Source: an uncultured Sphingomonadaceae bacterium
Lineage (GTDB): Bacteria; Pseudomonadota; Alphaproteobacteria; Sphingomonadales; Sphingomonadaceae
NCBI GenBank assembly: GCA_947258815.1
Contig: CAMYJW010000010.1
Coordinates: 62,001 to 126,000 of the forward strand
Reading direction: 5' to 3'
DNA length: 64,000 bases
Positions 1 to 8,167 of the stretch are shown one piece after another. The notes under the pieces are model-generated. The model saw nothing but the letters and a program-made list of their open reading frames with translations, had not been told where the DNA came from and ran no database searches. The first letter of the stretch is position 1. The number at the start of each line of letters is the position of its first letter. The translations under genes were made by a program, and so were the position numbers.

Positions 1-1671
1 CTCCTTAAGCGGCACGCGTTCGATCGCGACGGGCGCGAATTTTCCTGCACGGTGCCATTCAACCAGCACCCGCTTCAGGATCTTGCCGCTGGCCGTGAGC
101 GGAAATTCAGGCAGGACGGCGAAGAACTCTGGCAGATCGTATTTCGACAGCCCCTGATCGAACAGATGCCGCACCATACCTTCGCCGCTTGGCTCATCCG
201 AACCGGCCAGCATGATCGCCAGACAAACCTGTTCACCCAGCCGATCATCGGGAACCGCAATCGCCGCTGCACGCAGAACCGCAGGATGGCGCAATGCCAG
301 ATCCTCGATCCGAGAAGGGTGGATGTTATGCCCGCCCCGGATGATGATATCCTTGCGACGGCCCATGACTTGCAGATTGCCCTGTTCGTCCACCCGGCCC
401 AGATCACCGCTCATCAGATAGCCGTGCGCGTTGAACGAATTTTCGGTCGCTTCCTGATTGGCGAAGTAGCCCAGCATCAGCATCGCGCCTTTGCCGCCGA
501 TTTCACCGATTGAGCCGGGTTCGGCCTCTTCATCGGGGCGATCTTCATTGAAGATTTTCGCTTCGTATGCCTTGCAGCTGCGCCCGCATGTTCCGGCGAT
601 GACATCTGGCGGATCATCCGGCAGGGTGTAACTGTGCGATCCGTTTTCGGTCATCCCGTAGATGTTCTGGGGGGTAACTCCCATCGCCAGCAGCCGGTCT
701 GCCGTTTCGCGCGGGATCGGCGCGCCGGCCATGTAAAAGACGGACACTTTGCCAAGCGCGGTTCGCCCCTCGCGCTGCAAGGCGGCAAGAATATCTATCG
801 CATGCGTGGGAACGCCCATCACATATGTTGCGCCGGTCTGTTCTATCCAGTCCACCGGCGCGATGCCCGATTGCGGATCGGTCAAGACCAGCTCGCACGC
901 GGCCACAAGCACCTGATCGATCGCGACAGTGCCGATGTGGTGGCTCACCGGACTAAGGCTGCACAGCACGGTGTTTTCATCGTGGTGCCAGTCTTCCACC
1001 ATGCAGCGCGCGTTGGCGAGCAGGGTGTTATCGCTGTGCATCACCGATTTGGGGATGCCGGTCGTGCCCGAGGTGAAGGCCAGATACGTCACCTTGTCGG
1101 GATCGTTTATCGCGGGCGGCGGGGGCGCGTCGACGCTTTCTGGAAACGGCAGTGTGCCGGGTGGAAGCGGCGCATCTTCATCGCCATCGCGCGCGCGCAG
1201 TGCGTAAAGTGCTTTCAACGAGGGCACTTCGCGCAACCGTTCGAATGCGGCGTCTCCCTGATTGTCCGCGCCATAGCCGACCTGCGCGAACAGCGCTTTT
1301 GTATTGACCGAACTGAGCAGCGTGGCGATTTCTTCAACGGTATAATTCTGATGCAGCGAGGTGTTGCAGATATACCCGTTGCGCGAACAGGCGAGCAGCA
1401 CGATCACCGCTTCAACACGGCTTGGCAGCCAGATCGAAACGCGATCACCGGGCTTGAGGCCAGCGGCATGCAGCGCGGCGGCGACGTTTTCCACTGCGTC
1501 ATGAAACTGCGCCCAGCTTAGCTGGCGGAAGGGATCGCGCAGCGCGCCTGCATCCGGGCGGCGCCGGGCATTTCGCTGCAACAGCGCAAACAGCGTCTCG
1601 TCACGCCATAGCCCTTCGGCATAATATTGTTTTGCCGGGCCGGGCCTATGCAGAGTGAGGATCGCCGTCAC
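1..1671 (-). CDS. Acyl-CoA ligase (AMP-forming), 3' end cut by window edge
   Basis: This ANL-superfamily ligase would adenylate a carboxylic acid and load it onto CoA. Translation from a GTG at 1671 runs open through 557 codons to the window edge. It shows the P-loop TSGTTGIPKS (about residue 165), the YGMTENGS motif, GYLMSGDLGRVDEQGN with the hinge segment GRRKDIIIRGGHNIHP, and near the end PLTASGKILKR with the catalytic lysine (A10). Only a few C-terminal residues should be missing. The start is supported by AAGGAG seven bases upstream. It is the last visible gene of a minus-strand operon behind the crotonase (11-bp gap) and the class III CoA transferase, so it probably activates a substrate or intermediate of the same pathway. 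The chain length or ring type of the acid cannot be read from the sequence. Confidence 0.9.
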   Translation of the reverse strand, partial: MTAILTLHRPGPAKQYYAEGLWRDETLFALLQRNARRRPDAGALRDPFRQLSWAQFHDAVENVAAALHAAGLKPGDRVSIWLPSRVEAVIVLLACSRNGYICNTSLHQNYTVEEIATLLSSVNTKALFAQVGYGADNQGDAAFERLREVPSLKALYALRARDGDEDAPLPPGTLPFPESVDAPPPPAINDPDKVTYLAFTSGTTGIPKSVMHSDNTLLANARCMVEDWHHDENTVLCSLSPVSHHIGTVAIDQVLVAACELVLTDPQSGIAPVDWIEQTGATYVMGVPTHAIDILAALQREGRTALGKVSVFYMAGAPIPRETADRLLAMGVTPQNIYGMTENGSHSYTLPDDPPDVIAGTCGRSCKAYEAKIFNEDRPDEEAEPGSIGEIGGKGAMLMLGYFANQEATENSFNAHGYLMSGDLGRVDEQGNLQVMGRRKDIIIRGGHNIHPSRIEDLALRHPAVLRAAAIAVPDDRLGEQVCLAIMLAGSDEPSGEGMVRHLFDQGLSKYDLPEFFAVLPEFPLTASGKILKRVLVEWHRAGKFAPVAIERVPLKE

Positions 1672-1682
1672 ACACGTTCTCC

Positions 1683-2468
1683 TTAGTGGCCGAACTTGTC
1701 TGAATCGGGCGTGCGACGTTCACCGAAAGCCGCCGAAAGCTCTTTGGCTTCGTCGGTTGGCAGGTATGTGCGCAACAGCATGTCGTGTGCCATGCGCGAA
1801 AGACCGCCGACGCCGCCATGGCGCGCGTTGAAGGCGGATTTGATCGCCGCCAGGGCAAATGCGCCCCGATCTGCGACTTCGAGCGCGTATTTGCGGGTTT
1901 CAGCCGCCAGATCGGCATCGGGAACGACTTTGTTGATCAGGCCGATGTCGCGCGCATATTCGGCCGTCATTTTCTCGTTGCGATACCAGATGTCCTTGGC
2001 CCGCTTCTTGCCCACCAGATCTTCCAGATACCAGGTGCCGTAGCCAGCATCGAAGCTGCCCATCATCGGGCCAACCTGGCGGAATACGGCGGTTTCTTTC
2101 GCAATTGTGAGATCGCACACCATCTGCAGCACGTTGCCGCCGCCGACCGCGAAACCGTTTACCGATGCGATGACGGGCTTTTGCAGCTTGTCTATCGATT
2201 CGTACATTTCCAGTGTGGGCAGCACGCCTGCGTAAAGCGTGGTATCCTCCATGCCTTCCTTGCGCCCGCCGATGCAGAAAAACCTGTCGCCCGCGCCGGT
2301 GATGACGACAACCCGGGTGCGGGTTTCGCGGCGGATGTCGTTTATGCAATCGCGGATTTCATGGCACATCACCGGAGTGAACATGTTGCCGTCGTCCGGG
2401 CGGTTCAGCGTGATTGTCCCCACAGGGCCATCTTCGCTGTATTCGATTTCGCTGAAAGCCATTGCCAT
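1683..2468 (-). CDS. Crotonase of the MenB/BadI ring-forming or ring-opening clade
   Basis: This 261-aa enoyl-CoA hydratase/isomerase-fold protein is cytoplasmic. The oxyanion-hole regions are FFCIGG (about 64-68) and GGGNVLQMVCDLTIA (109-123). The segment QVGPMMGSFDAGYGTWYLE with Ser138 and Asp140, and the tail ending RRTPDSDKFGH, resemble 1,4-dihydroxynaphthoyl-CoA synthase (MenB) and 2-ketocyclohexanecarboxyl-CoA hydrolase (BadI) more than ordinary hydratases. Members of this clade make or break a carbon ring next to a beta-keto thioester. No men genes are nearby, so hydrolytic ring opening in catabolism is the better inference. The ATG at 2468 has GAGGAT upstream. The gene lies 12 bp after the CoA transferase gene and 11 bp before the ligase gene, which indicates an operon. 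Confidence 0.88.
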   Translation of the reverse strand: MAMAFSEIEYSEDGPVGTITLNRPDDGNMFTPVMCHEIRDCINDIRRETRTRVVVITGAGDRFFCIGGRKEGMEDTTLYAGVLPTLEMYESIDKLQKPVIASVNGFAVGGGNVLQMVCDLTIAKETAVFRQVGPMMGSFDAGYGTWYLEDLVGKKRAKDIWYRNEKMTAEYARDIGLINKVVPDADLAAETRKYALEVADRGAFALAAIKSAFNARHGGVGGLSRMAHDMLLRTYLPTDEAKELSAAFGERRTPDSDKFGH

Positions 2469-2480
2469 AAATCCTCTCGA

Positions 2481-3722
2481 TTAAACGGTTCCATTGGCGC
2501 GAAGCGCAGCGATCCGGGCAACGTCCAGACCGAGCATTTCGCCCAGAATTTCATCGGTGTGTTCGCCCAGTTTCGGTGCCAGCCGCGCGCCTTCGGTCTG
2601 TCCGTCAAAGCCGATCCCAAGGCCGATCTGCGGCACTTTGACGCCGCTGCGTTCGACCGAATAGAGAAACCCGCGCGCCTGCAATTCGGCATCGCTGGCC
2701 ACTTCATCAAGACGGCTGATCGGTCCTGCCGGGATGCGCGCTTCGCGAAACAGGTCCAGCCATTCATCGCGCGAACGGGTTCGCAGGACCGCGGCGATTT
2801 TCCTGACCAGCGCGGGGCGATGTTCACGCCGGTCCGCATTCGATCCATATTCGGGCCGCTCAGCGAATTCAGGCTCCCCCAGCGCGGTCCAGAAGCGTTT
2901 CCAGATGGCATCGTTGCCAAGGCCAAGCGTCAGCGGATTATCGGCGGTTTCAAACGCCTGATAAATCGCGATTACGCTGTCTCGCCCGCCGCTGCGGCGC
3001 ATCAGGTCGCCCGATCCCAGATAAGGCGAAAGGCGCGGCGCCATAAAGCGGGTCATACTTTCGATCATCGACACATCGATCGCGCAGCCGCCGCCTTTGC
3101 GTTCGCGTCGGAAAAGCGCCGAAACAGCTGCTGTCGCCGCATCCTGTCCGGCAAACAGATCGGCCGCGGGTGTGCCCACTTTCTGCGGAGGATTTTCCAG
3201 TTCCCCGGTCATATCCATCACGCCCGAATAACCTTCGGCGATGAGATCGTAACACGGCATGTTCGCGCGTGCGCCTTCCAGCCCGAACCCCGAAATCGTG
3301 ATATGGATCAGCGCGGGATTGATCGCTTTCAACGTTTCGTAGTCGACCGCGAGCTTGCGCTGGACCCGGTCCACCATGTTGAGCAGCACGACATCGGCGC
3401 GCTTTATCAGATCGCGCAAAACGTCGCGCCCGCCATCCGAGGCATAATCCAGTGTGATGCTTCGCTTGTTGCGATTAACCGCCAGAAACCACAGCGATTC
3501 CCCATCAAGGAACGGCGGCCCCCATGCGCGGCAATCGTCGCCCGCGCCGGGGCGCTCGATCTTGATGACATCGGCGCCCATATCGCCCAGCATCTGCCCC
3601 GCATATGGCCCTGCTACCGAGGTTGTGAGATCGAGAACAACGATCCCTTCCAGCAGATCGAGGCCACCGCCCTGTTTGGGCGCAAGCAGATCGGCGGGAC
3701 GACCGGAATTGGCGTTTTGCAT
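2481..3722 (-). CDS. CaiB/BaiF class III CoA-transferase
   Basis: This protein of about 413 aa is a family III CoA transferase, which moves CoA between carboxylates as an interlocked dimer. The N-terminal VLDLTTSVAGPYAGQMLGDM and ADVIKIERPGAGDDCR, then NRNKRSITLDY and the CYDLIAEGYSG segment holding the likely catalytic aspartate, are family hallmarks. Length is normal. Either GTG 3728 or ATG 3722 could start it. I prefer the ATG because GGGAC sits six bases upstream. It heads the leftward operon with the crotonase and acyl-CoA ligase, and a dyad shared with the upstream thiolase-like operon lies about 105 bp before it. The CoA donor and acceptor are unknown. Some relatives act on bile acids or carnitine, which fits but does not prove a bulky substrate. 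Confidence 0.9.
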   Translation of the reverse strand: MQNANSGRPADLLAPKQGGGLDLLEGIVVLDLTTSVAGPYAGQMLGDMGADVIKIERPGAGDDCRAWGPPFLDGESLWFLAVNRNKRSITLDYASDGGRDVLRDLIKRADVVLLNMVDRVQRKLAVDYETLKAINPALIHITISGFGLEGARANMPCYDLIAEGYSGVMDMTGELENPPQKVGTPAADLFAGQDAATAAVSALFRRERKGGGCAIDVSMIESMTRFMAPRLSPYLGSGDLMRRSGGRDSVIAIYQAFETADNPLTLGLGNDAIWKRFWTALGEPEFAERPEYGSNADRREHRPALVRKIAAVLRTRSRDEWLDLFREARIPAGPISRLDEVASDAELQARGFLYSVERSGVKVPQIGLGIGFDGQTEGARLAPKLGEHTDEILGEMLGLDVARIAALRANGTV

Positions 3723-3827
3723 TGTCACGTCCCAGACGCCTCATACCCCTTCAGAGCCAGCGCCACCGGGTGATTGTGGTGGCTGTGGGCCCTATTATCC
3801 ATCACATGTTTGTGGATTGCATTTCTG

Positions 3828-3848
3828 TTATGACTTTTTCGCATAATC
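3828..3848. promoter_or_regulatory. Candidate operator with half-site TCGCATAATC
   Basis: In the 131-bp gap upstream of the CoA-transferase operon, TTATG (3828-3832) and CATAA (3842-3846) form an imperfect dyad centred at 3837. The right arm TCGCATAATC (3839-3848) is identical over 10 bases to the right arm of the dyad at 6427-6446 and has the same offset from its centre. A common transcription factor is inferred; none is encoded in this part of the window. Confidence 0.5.
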
Positions 3849-3859
3849 TCCGACAGCAA

Positions 3860-4288
3860 TCAAGAGCGGCGCACCGCAATGATCGCCTGTCCGTTCAATA
3901 TCTCCCGACCGTGAGCTTCGATCATCATCAGGTTGAGTGCAAGCCGCAAGATGCCGCCCGTTTCCTCACGCGTGATAACCTTGCCGTTGCAGGTCAGACT
4001 GTCCCCCGGACCGGTCTTGCCGACAAACCGCACGGCACACGATTCCAGCGCGTCGACCGGCGCAAGCGCGGTCAGAAACCGGCCCGCCAAAGCCATGGAC
4101 AACATCCCATGACCGATCACATCGTCCTGGCCGCCGCTTTCGCGCGCAAAATCACTGTCGGTGTGCAGCGGATTATGATCGCCCGATCCGCCGCAATAAA
4201 GTGCAAAATCATGGCGGGTGAGCGGCGCAAATTGCATTGGTGGCAGATGATCGCCGGGGCGGGCGTTCAGAAGAAGGGGGGCGGGCAT
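3860..4288 (-). CDS. MaoC-family hot-dog enoyl-CoA hydratase subunit (ChsH1-like)
   Basis: This is a single hot-dog domain protein of 142 aa. The segment FALYCGGSGDHNPLHTDSDFA (about 27-47) carries the hydratase-2 Asp/His pair in the SGDxNPLH motif, followed by VIGHGMLSMALAGRF. It is therefore the likely catalytic half of a two-subunit enoyl-CoA hydratase. It starts 1 bp after the stop of a second MaoC-like gene, so the two products are probably made together and pair. The same operon holds a DUF35 protein and a thiolase-fold protein, the combination seen in the actinobacterial steroid side-chain module ChsH1-ChsH2-Ltp2. Assignment to a steroid-like substrate is inference from this context. 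Confidence 0.85.
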   Translation of the reverse strand: MPAPLLLNARPGDHLPPMQFAPLTRHDFALYCGGSGDHNPLHTDSDFARESGGQDDVIGHGMLSMALAGRFLTALAPVDALESCAVRFVGKTGPGDSLTCNGKVITREETGGILRLALNLMMIEAHGREILNGQAIIAVRRS

Positions 4289-4289
4289 C

Positions 4290-4748
4290 TCAGCGCTTCA
4301 CCACGATCGTGACGTTTTCGATTGTGGCGATCATTTCATCACGGTGATTGGTTGCGTTGATGCGAAACACCACGAATGTCAGTTCGCCATCTTTCTTCTC
4401 GTATATATCGGCGACGGACCATTCGAACCGGACCGTATCGCCCGCGCACAGCGGAACGCCATATGTGAACGATTGCGATCCATGAAGCGTGTCCGCCAGC
4501 GTGATGCCCATGCGATCAAAATGATCGTATGGATCATCGCGGCCAATGCTCAGCAGCGTGTAGACGAATGTTGGCGGGGCAACGATGGCGCGATAACCGG
4601 CACCTTGCGCCGCGCGTTCATCGAAGAACACCGGATCGGTCTGGCCGGTCGCTTTGGCGAACAGCCGCATCTGCCCGGCTTCGGCAACCACTGCGACGGG
4701 CGGAAATTGTAGTCCGATCAGCGCGGGGTTCACTGTCGGCACGGACAT
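4290..4748 (-). CDS. MaoC-like (FAS1-type dehydratase) hot-dog subunit (ChsH2 N-domain-like)
   Basis: This 152-aa hot-dog protein contains the N-terminal dehydratase-type segment FAKATGQTDPVFFDERAAQGAGY followed by APPTF (about 29-63). The canonical GDxNPIH catalytic motif is absent, as is usual for the non-catalytic partner that shapes the substrate tunnel in two-subunit MaoC hydratases. It lies between the DUF35 gene (13-bp gap) and the catalytic MaoC gene (1-bp gap). In actinobacterial ChsH2 a domain of this kind is fused to DUF35; here the two are separate genes. Hydration of a bulky 2-enoyl-CoA by the heterodimer is inferred. Confidence 0.83.
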   Translation of the reverse strand: MSVPTVNPALIGLQFPPVAVVAEAGQMRLFAKATGQTDPVFFDERAAQGAGYRAIVAPPTFVYTLLSIGRDDPYDHFDRMGITLADTLHGSQSFTYGVPLCAGDTVRFEWSVADIYEKKDGELTFVVFRINATNHRDEMIATIENVTIVVKR

Positions 4749-4761
4749 CGGCGAGGCGTGC

Positions 4762-5181
4762 TCAGGCCGGTTTGAAACGCGGGATGAACATGCCTTCGCC
4801 GATATCGTCCCACCACAGGTTTACGCGCATGCCGATTTGCATCGCCGCCGGATCGACATCGGTGACATTGGTGACCAGCCGCACGCCGGGAAATCCTTCA
4901 AATTCCACCAGAGCGCCTACATAAGGGAGCGCGCTTTCCACAGCCGTGTGTCCCGCATGGTGCACGACATTATAGGAATAGATCGTGCCGGTTGAAGGCG
5001 CTTCCAGCCATGTCACTTCCACCGAATGGCATGCATGGCAGATCGGCGTGGGCGGATGGCGCAGCGCGCCGCAATCGCCACATGCCTGAAAGCACAGGCG
5101 TTTTTCGGCGTAGTTTTTCCAGAACCCCTCATCGTCATAGTTGGGTTCGGGGCGCGGCATGTCCGCTGGAAAAAAGCTCAT
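4762..5181 (-). CDS. DUF35 Zn-ribbon/OB-fold CoA-binding accessory protein
   Basis: This 139-aa protein has a rubredoxin-like Zn ribbon with four cysteines, CGDCGALRHPPTPICHAC (about 34-51), then an OB-fold domain (VTWLEAPSTGTIYSYNVVHH and onward). DUF35 proteins partner thiolase-fold enzymes and are needed for their activity in steroid retro-aldolases. Its ATG overlaps the stop of the upstream thiolase-like gene as ATGA, so the two are translationally coupled and probably form a complex. In ChsH2 of actinobacteria this domain is fused to a MaoC domain; here it stands alone. Confidence 0.9.
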   Translation of the reverse strand: MSFFPADMPRPEPNYDDEGFWKNYAEKRLCFQACGDCGALRHPPTPICHACHSVEVTWLEAPSTGTIYSYNVVHHAGHTAVESALPYVGALVEFEGFPGVRLVTNVTDVDPAAMQIGMRVNLWWDDIGEGMFIPRFKPA

Positions 5182-6359
5182 GACTGACTCCGTAGAATAG
5201 TGCCGCTGGTTGGTGAAACGCCAAGGCCGCCCGTTACAAGGCAGGTTTTTGCGCCTTCAACTTGCGAAGTAGACTGGCCGCGCAGCTGGCGAACGCCTTC
5301 GATCAAAAGGTTCATGCCATGGACATAGGCTTCGGAAAGCTGGCCGCCCGATGTGTTGATCGGCATTTTGCCATCGGGCCAGCGGATCGCCCCGGAGGCA
5401 ACAAATTCGCCGCTCTCGCCCGGCGCGCAGAACCCGTAATCTTCCAGCGCCATCAGCACGAGGCCGGAGAAGTGATCGTAAATCTGCGCAACATCAATGT
5501 CGGACGGGCTGATCCCGGCCAGCTCAAACAGCTCTTTGGCCATATATTTGCTGTTGGTTGAGGCATAGTCCGCATCGGGCATGTTCTGGCTGCCCAGTGG
5601 TCCGCTTCCCCAGCCGGGGCCGCTGCCATGCAGGGCGCCCAGAATATCAATCGCAGGGCCATCAAGATCACGTGCACGTTCGCGCGAGGTGACGATCACG
5701 GCGCAGGCACCATCGGTTTCAAGGCAGCAATCGAACAGCCGGAAAGGCTCTGCAATCCAGCGCCCGGCAAAATACTCATCGCGGCTCAGCGTGCGATTGT
5801 GCATCACCGCCTTGGGATTGCGATTGGCGTTGGAACGGGCGTTCAGAGCAATTTCGCACATGTGTTCATGCGTGATCTGCGGATGAAGATGCATATAGCG
5901 CCGCATCATCAAGGAGAGGAACATCGACGGCGCGAACAAGCCATAAGGATAAACGAAATTGCCGTGAATCCGTCCCTGTCCGAACCGTCCGAACCGGCGA
6001 AACTGGCCCTGACAAAGCCCGCGATAGACCACCACCGCATTGGCCAGTCCTGATTCGACAGCGGCACATGCCTGTGAGAGCGCGGCTATCGAGCCTCCGC
6101 CGCCGCCGCCCCAGACCATCGATGACCAGCGCGTTTGCGGCAGGCCCAGAGCCACGGCCATCAGCGGCGCATTGTTCGAATCGTCAGCAAAAGATGCAAA
6201 ACCATCAATATCGGCGGCAGTCATTCCGGCATCCTTGATCGCGGCGGCAATGGCCTGCGCCGTGATCTGAAACTGGCTGCGGTCCATGATACCGCCCCAT
6301 TTGGTGAACTCGCTTTCACCAACGCCAACGATACATGCCTTGTGATCGGCTACGGCCAT
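5178..6359 (-). CDS. Thiolase-fold protein of the lipid-transfer/SCPx type, probable retro-aldolase (Ltp2-like)
   Basis: This 393-aa thiolase-superfamily protein begins KACIVGVGESEFTKWGG. Where true thiolases have the nucleophilic cysteine, this one reads MVWGGGGGGSIAALSQACA (about 81-99), and the usual CxSG motif is missing. The C-terminal DHFSGLVLMALEDYGFC and INTSGGQLSEAYVHGMN segments follow the SCPx/lipid-transfer pattern. Loss of the cysteine, plus coupling to a DUF35 partner and two MaoC subunits, points to carbon-carbon cleavage by retro-aldol rather than thiolysis, as in Ltp2. The ATG is preceded by GAGGGAG. It heads the thiolase-like/DUF35/MaoC/MaoC operon. Confidence 0.87.
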   Translation of the reverse strand: MAVADHKACIVGVGESEFTKWGGIMDRSQFQITAQAIAAAIKDAGMTAADIDGFASFADDSNNAPLMAVALGLPQTRWSSMVWGGGGGGSIAALSQACAAVESGLANAVVVYRGLCQGQFRRFGRFGQGRIHGNFVYPYGLFAPSMFLSLMMRRYMHLHPQITHEHMCEIALNARSNANRNPKAVMHNRTLSRDEYFAGRWIAEPFRLFDCCLETDGACAVIVTSRERARDLDGPAIDILGALHGSGPGWGSGPLGSQNMPDADYASTNSKYMAKELFELAGISPSDIDVAQIYDHFSGLVLMALEDYGFCAPGESGEFVASGAIRWPDGKMPINTSGGQLSEAYVHGMNLLIEGVRQLRGQSTSQVEGAKTCLVTGGLGVSPTSGTILRSQS

Positions 6360-6426
6360 CCGGGGCTCCCTCTCATGAAATGTGTTTGAGGCTCATGCAC
6401 GAGGCAATCACAAACAGCAATGCTGA

Positions 6427-6443
6427 TATGCGAAAGTCGCATA
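6427..6443. promoter_or_regulatory. Perfect 7-bp dyad, candidate operator of the retro-aldolase operon
   Basis: TATGCGA-AAG-TCGCATA is a perfect inverted repeat with a 3-base spacer, in the 125-bp gap upstream of the thiolase-like gene and just downstream of the flavoprotein gene. Its right arm and flank (TCGCATAATC) recur at 3839-3848 before the next operon. The dyad form suggests a dimeric repressor such as a TetR or GntR protein; that is inference. Confidence 0.55.
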
Positions 6444-6484
6444 ATCCGTTCGGATTTGCACAGTCGCCGCGGAGTGCCAGCCTG

Positions 6485-8167
6485 TCAAGAACCCGCCGCC
6501 GATGCCGCTTCTGTCGCAGCGACATAGCCAAACGTAAGCGCCGGCCCCAGCGTGATCCCCGGCCCCGGATAAGCGCCGTTCATAACCGACTGCATATCGT
6601 TTCCGCATGCAAAAAGGCCGGGGATCGGCGCGCCCGACGTGTCAAGCACCCTGGTTGCCGCGTCCGTGACGATGCCCGCAGCCATCCCAAGATCACCAGG
6701 GCGCACTTCAACCGAATAGAATGGCGGCTTGGTAATCGGGGCCACACACGGATTCGGCTGGACATCACCGTCTCCCAGATGGCGCTGGTATCTGTCTCCA
6801 CCCCGGCCAAATTCAGGGTCTTGTCCGGTTGCCGCCCCCTGATTGAATCGCGACACCGTATCGGCGAGTGCGCCAGCGGGAACGCCGATCTGATCGGCCA
6901 GCGCCGCAATCGTATCGGCGCGTTTAAGGTATCCACTTGCTATATCCTGCCTGACCGACGGCGCGAACGGACGGATCTTTCCAAGCCCATACTTCCACAA
7001 GAATGTCTGATCGCAAATCAGGTGCGCGGGCACCGCCTCTTCGCCGCGCCGCATCTGCGCCAGCCCGAATTCGTGATATGACAGTGCCTCGTTGACGAAC
7101 CGCTTGCCATCGCTGGCGACAGCAATCAGACCGGGCTTTCCGCGATCGGTAACGGTATGCGGGAAATATCCATCGCTGCCGTCCGCATATGTGAACTGCG
7201 AAATCGGAACCCAGAACCCGCTGCCCTGTTCGGGCTCGCTGATCCGGGCATCCAGCCCCTGCACCAGCCGCGCGCCGCAGTCCGCATCCCCGGTGGACAC
7301 TGTCCCCGTGCGCGGACCGACCGTTTCGGGCACGTAACGCGAACGCAACTGCGCATCGCCCGAAAGACCGCCCGTTGCCAGAATGACACCGCCGCCCGCC
7401 ACAAACTCAAGCTCTTCGCCATCTATCGTTGCGCGCACACCGCATACCCGGCCCCCGCGCGAGGCAAGCGCGCGCACCGTCGCACCTGTGCGAATATCGA
7501 CACCGGCATCGCGGGCGGATTTGAACAACCGGGCGACCAGCGCATTGCCCAGATAAAGCCGGGTTCCGCGTGGCGCGCGCAAGCGCTGAAGCGCATATTG
7601 GCCGACCAGCCGCAACACCCTGAAGGTCGATCCCGGCGATCTGCCGAAACGCCTGAAGTGAGGTATATCCTCGCGGCTCACCATCATGCCGCCCAGCAGC
7701 ATGAATTCCGGCAAGGGATTACGCAGCCGCGCAAAATCACGTCCCAGCTCCATGCCATCGAACGGCACCGGTTCCAGCACGCGGCCGCCCGGCTGACTGC
7801 CCTCAAAATCGGGATAATAATCGGGATAGACCTTGACCGGGCGAAGCCGCAGCGATGTGTTGCGTTCCAGAAACTCAAGCGCCTCGCCGCTGCGATCAAG
7901 GAATGCGTTCAGCCTTTCAGGCGTGGCATCGCTGACCAGATTGGCAAGATAGGCGCGGGCCTTACCCAGATCGTCTTCAAGCCCAAGCGCCTTCATTTTG
8001 GCATTGGCGGGCATCCAGACCATCCCGCCCGAGATCGCGCTTGTCCCGCCGATCACATCGGCCTGTTCAAGCAACAGGACCGAGCAACCGCGCCGCGCCG
8101 CAACGCTTGCAGCAGCAAGCCCGGCGGCACCCGCACCGACGACAATGACATCGAACCGCTCAGGCAT
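6485..8167 (-). CDS. FAD-dependent dehydrogenase of the 3-ketosteroid-delta1-dehydrogenase/fumarate reductase family
   Basis: This flavoprotein has about 560 aa. The N-terminal Rossmann segment FDVIVVGAGAAGLAAASVAA (GxGxxG) and LLEQ bind FAD. The C-terminal YPGPGITLGPALTFGYVAA closely resembles the FAD-binding end of KstD enzymes, which desaturate ring A of 3-keto steroids. The best start is ATG 8167, which overlaps the P450 stop (ATGCCTGA); a TTG at 8194 would add nine residues. Coupling to the P450 gene suggests both act on the same oxidised ring compound. Other 1,2-desaturating or fumarate-reductase-like activities are possible. Confidence 0.85.
   Translation of the reverse strand: MPERFDVIVVGAGAAGLAAASVAARRGCSVLLLEQADVIGGTSAISGGMVWMPANAKMKALGLEDDLGKARAYLANLVSDATPERLNAFLDRSGEALEFLERNTSLRLRPVKVYPDYYPDFEGSQPGGRVLEPVPFDGMELGRDFARLRNPLPEFMLLGGMMVSREDIPHFRRFGRSPGSTFRVLRLVGQYALQRLRAPRGTRLYLGNALVARLFKSARDAGVDIRTGATVRALASRGGRVCGVRATIDGEELEFVAGGGVILATGGLSGDAQLRSRYVPETVGPRTGTVSTGDADCGARLVQGLDARISEPEQGSGFWVPISQFTYADGSDGYFPHTVTDRGKPGLIAVASDGKRFVNEALSYHEFGLAQMRRGEEAVPAHLICDQTFLWKYGLGKIRPFAPSVRQDIASGYLKRADTIAALADQIGVPAGALADTVSRFNQGAATGQDPEFGRGGDRYQRHLGDGDVQPNPCVAPITKPPFYSVEVRPGDLGMAAGIVTDAATRVLDTSGAPIPGLFACGNDMQSVMNGAYPGPGITLGPALTFGYVAATEAASAAGS

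Noticed and set aside
634..1521. A 295-codon plus-strand open frame
   Set aside because: Antisense to the acyl-CoA ligase, whose reading frame shows all family motifs.
1785..3773. A 662-codon plus-strand open frame
   Set aside because: It is antisense to the crotonase and CoA-transferase genes, has no ribosome site or recognisable domain, and reflects high GC bias at third positions.
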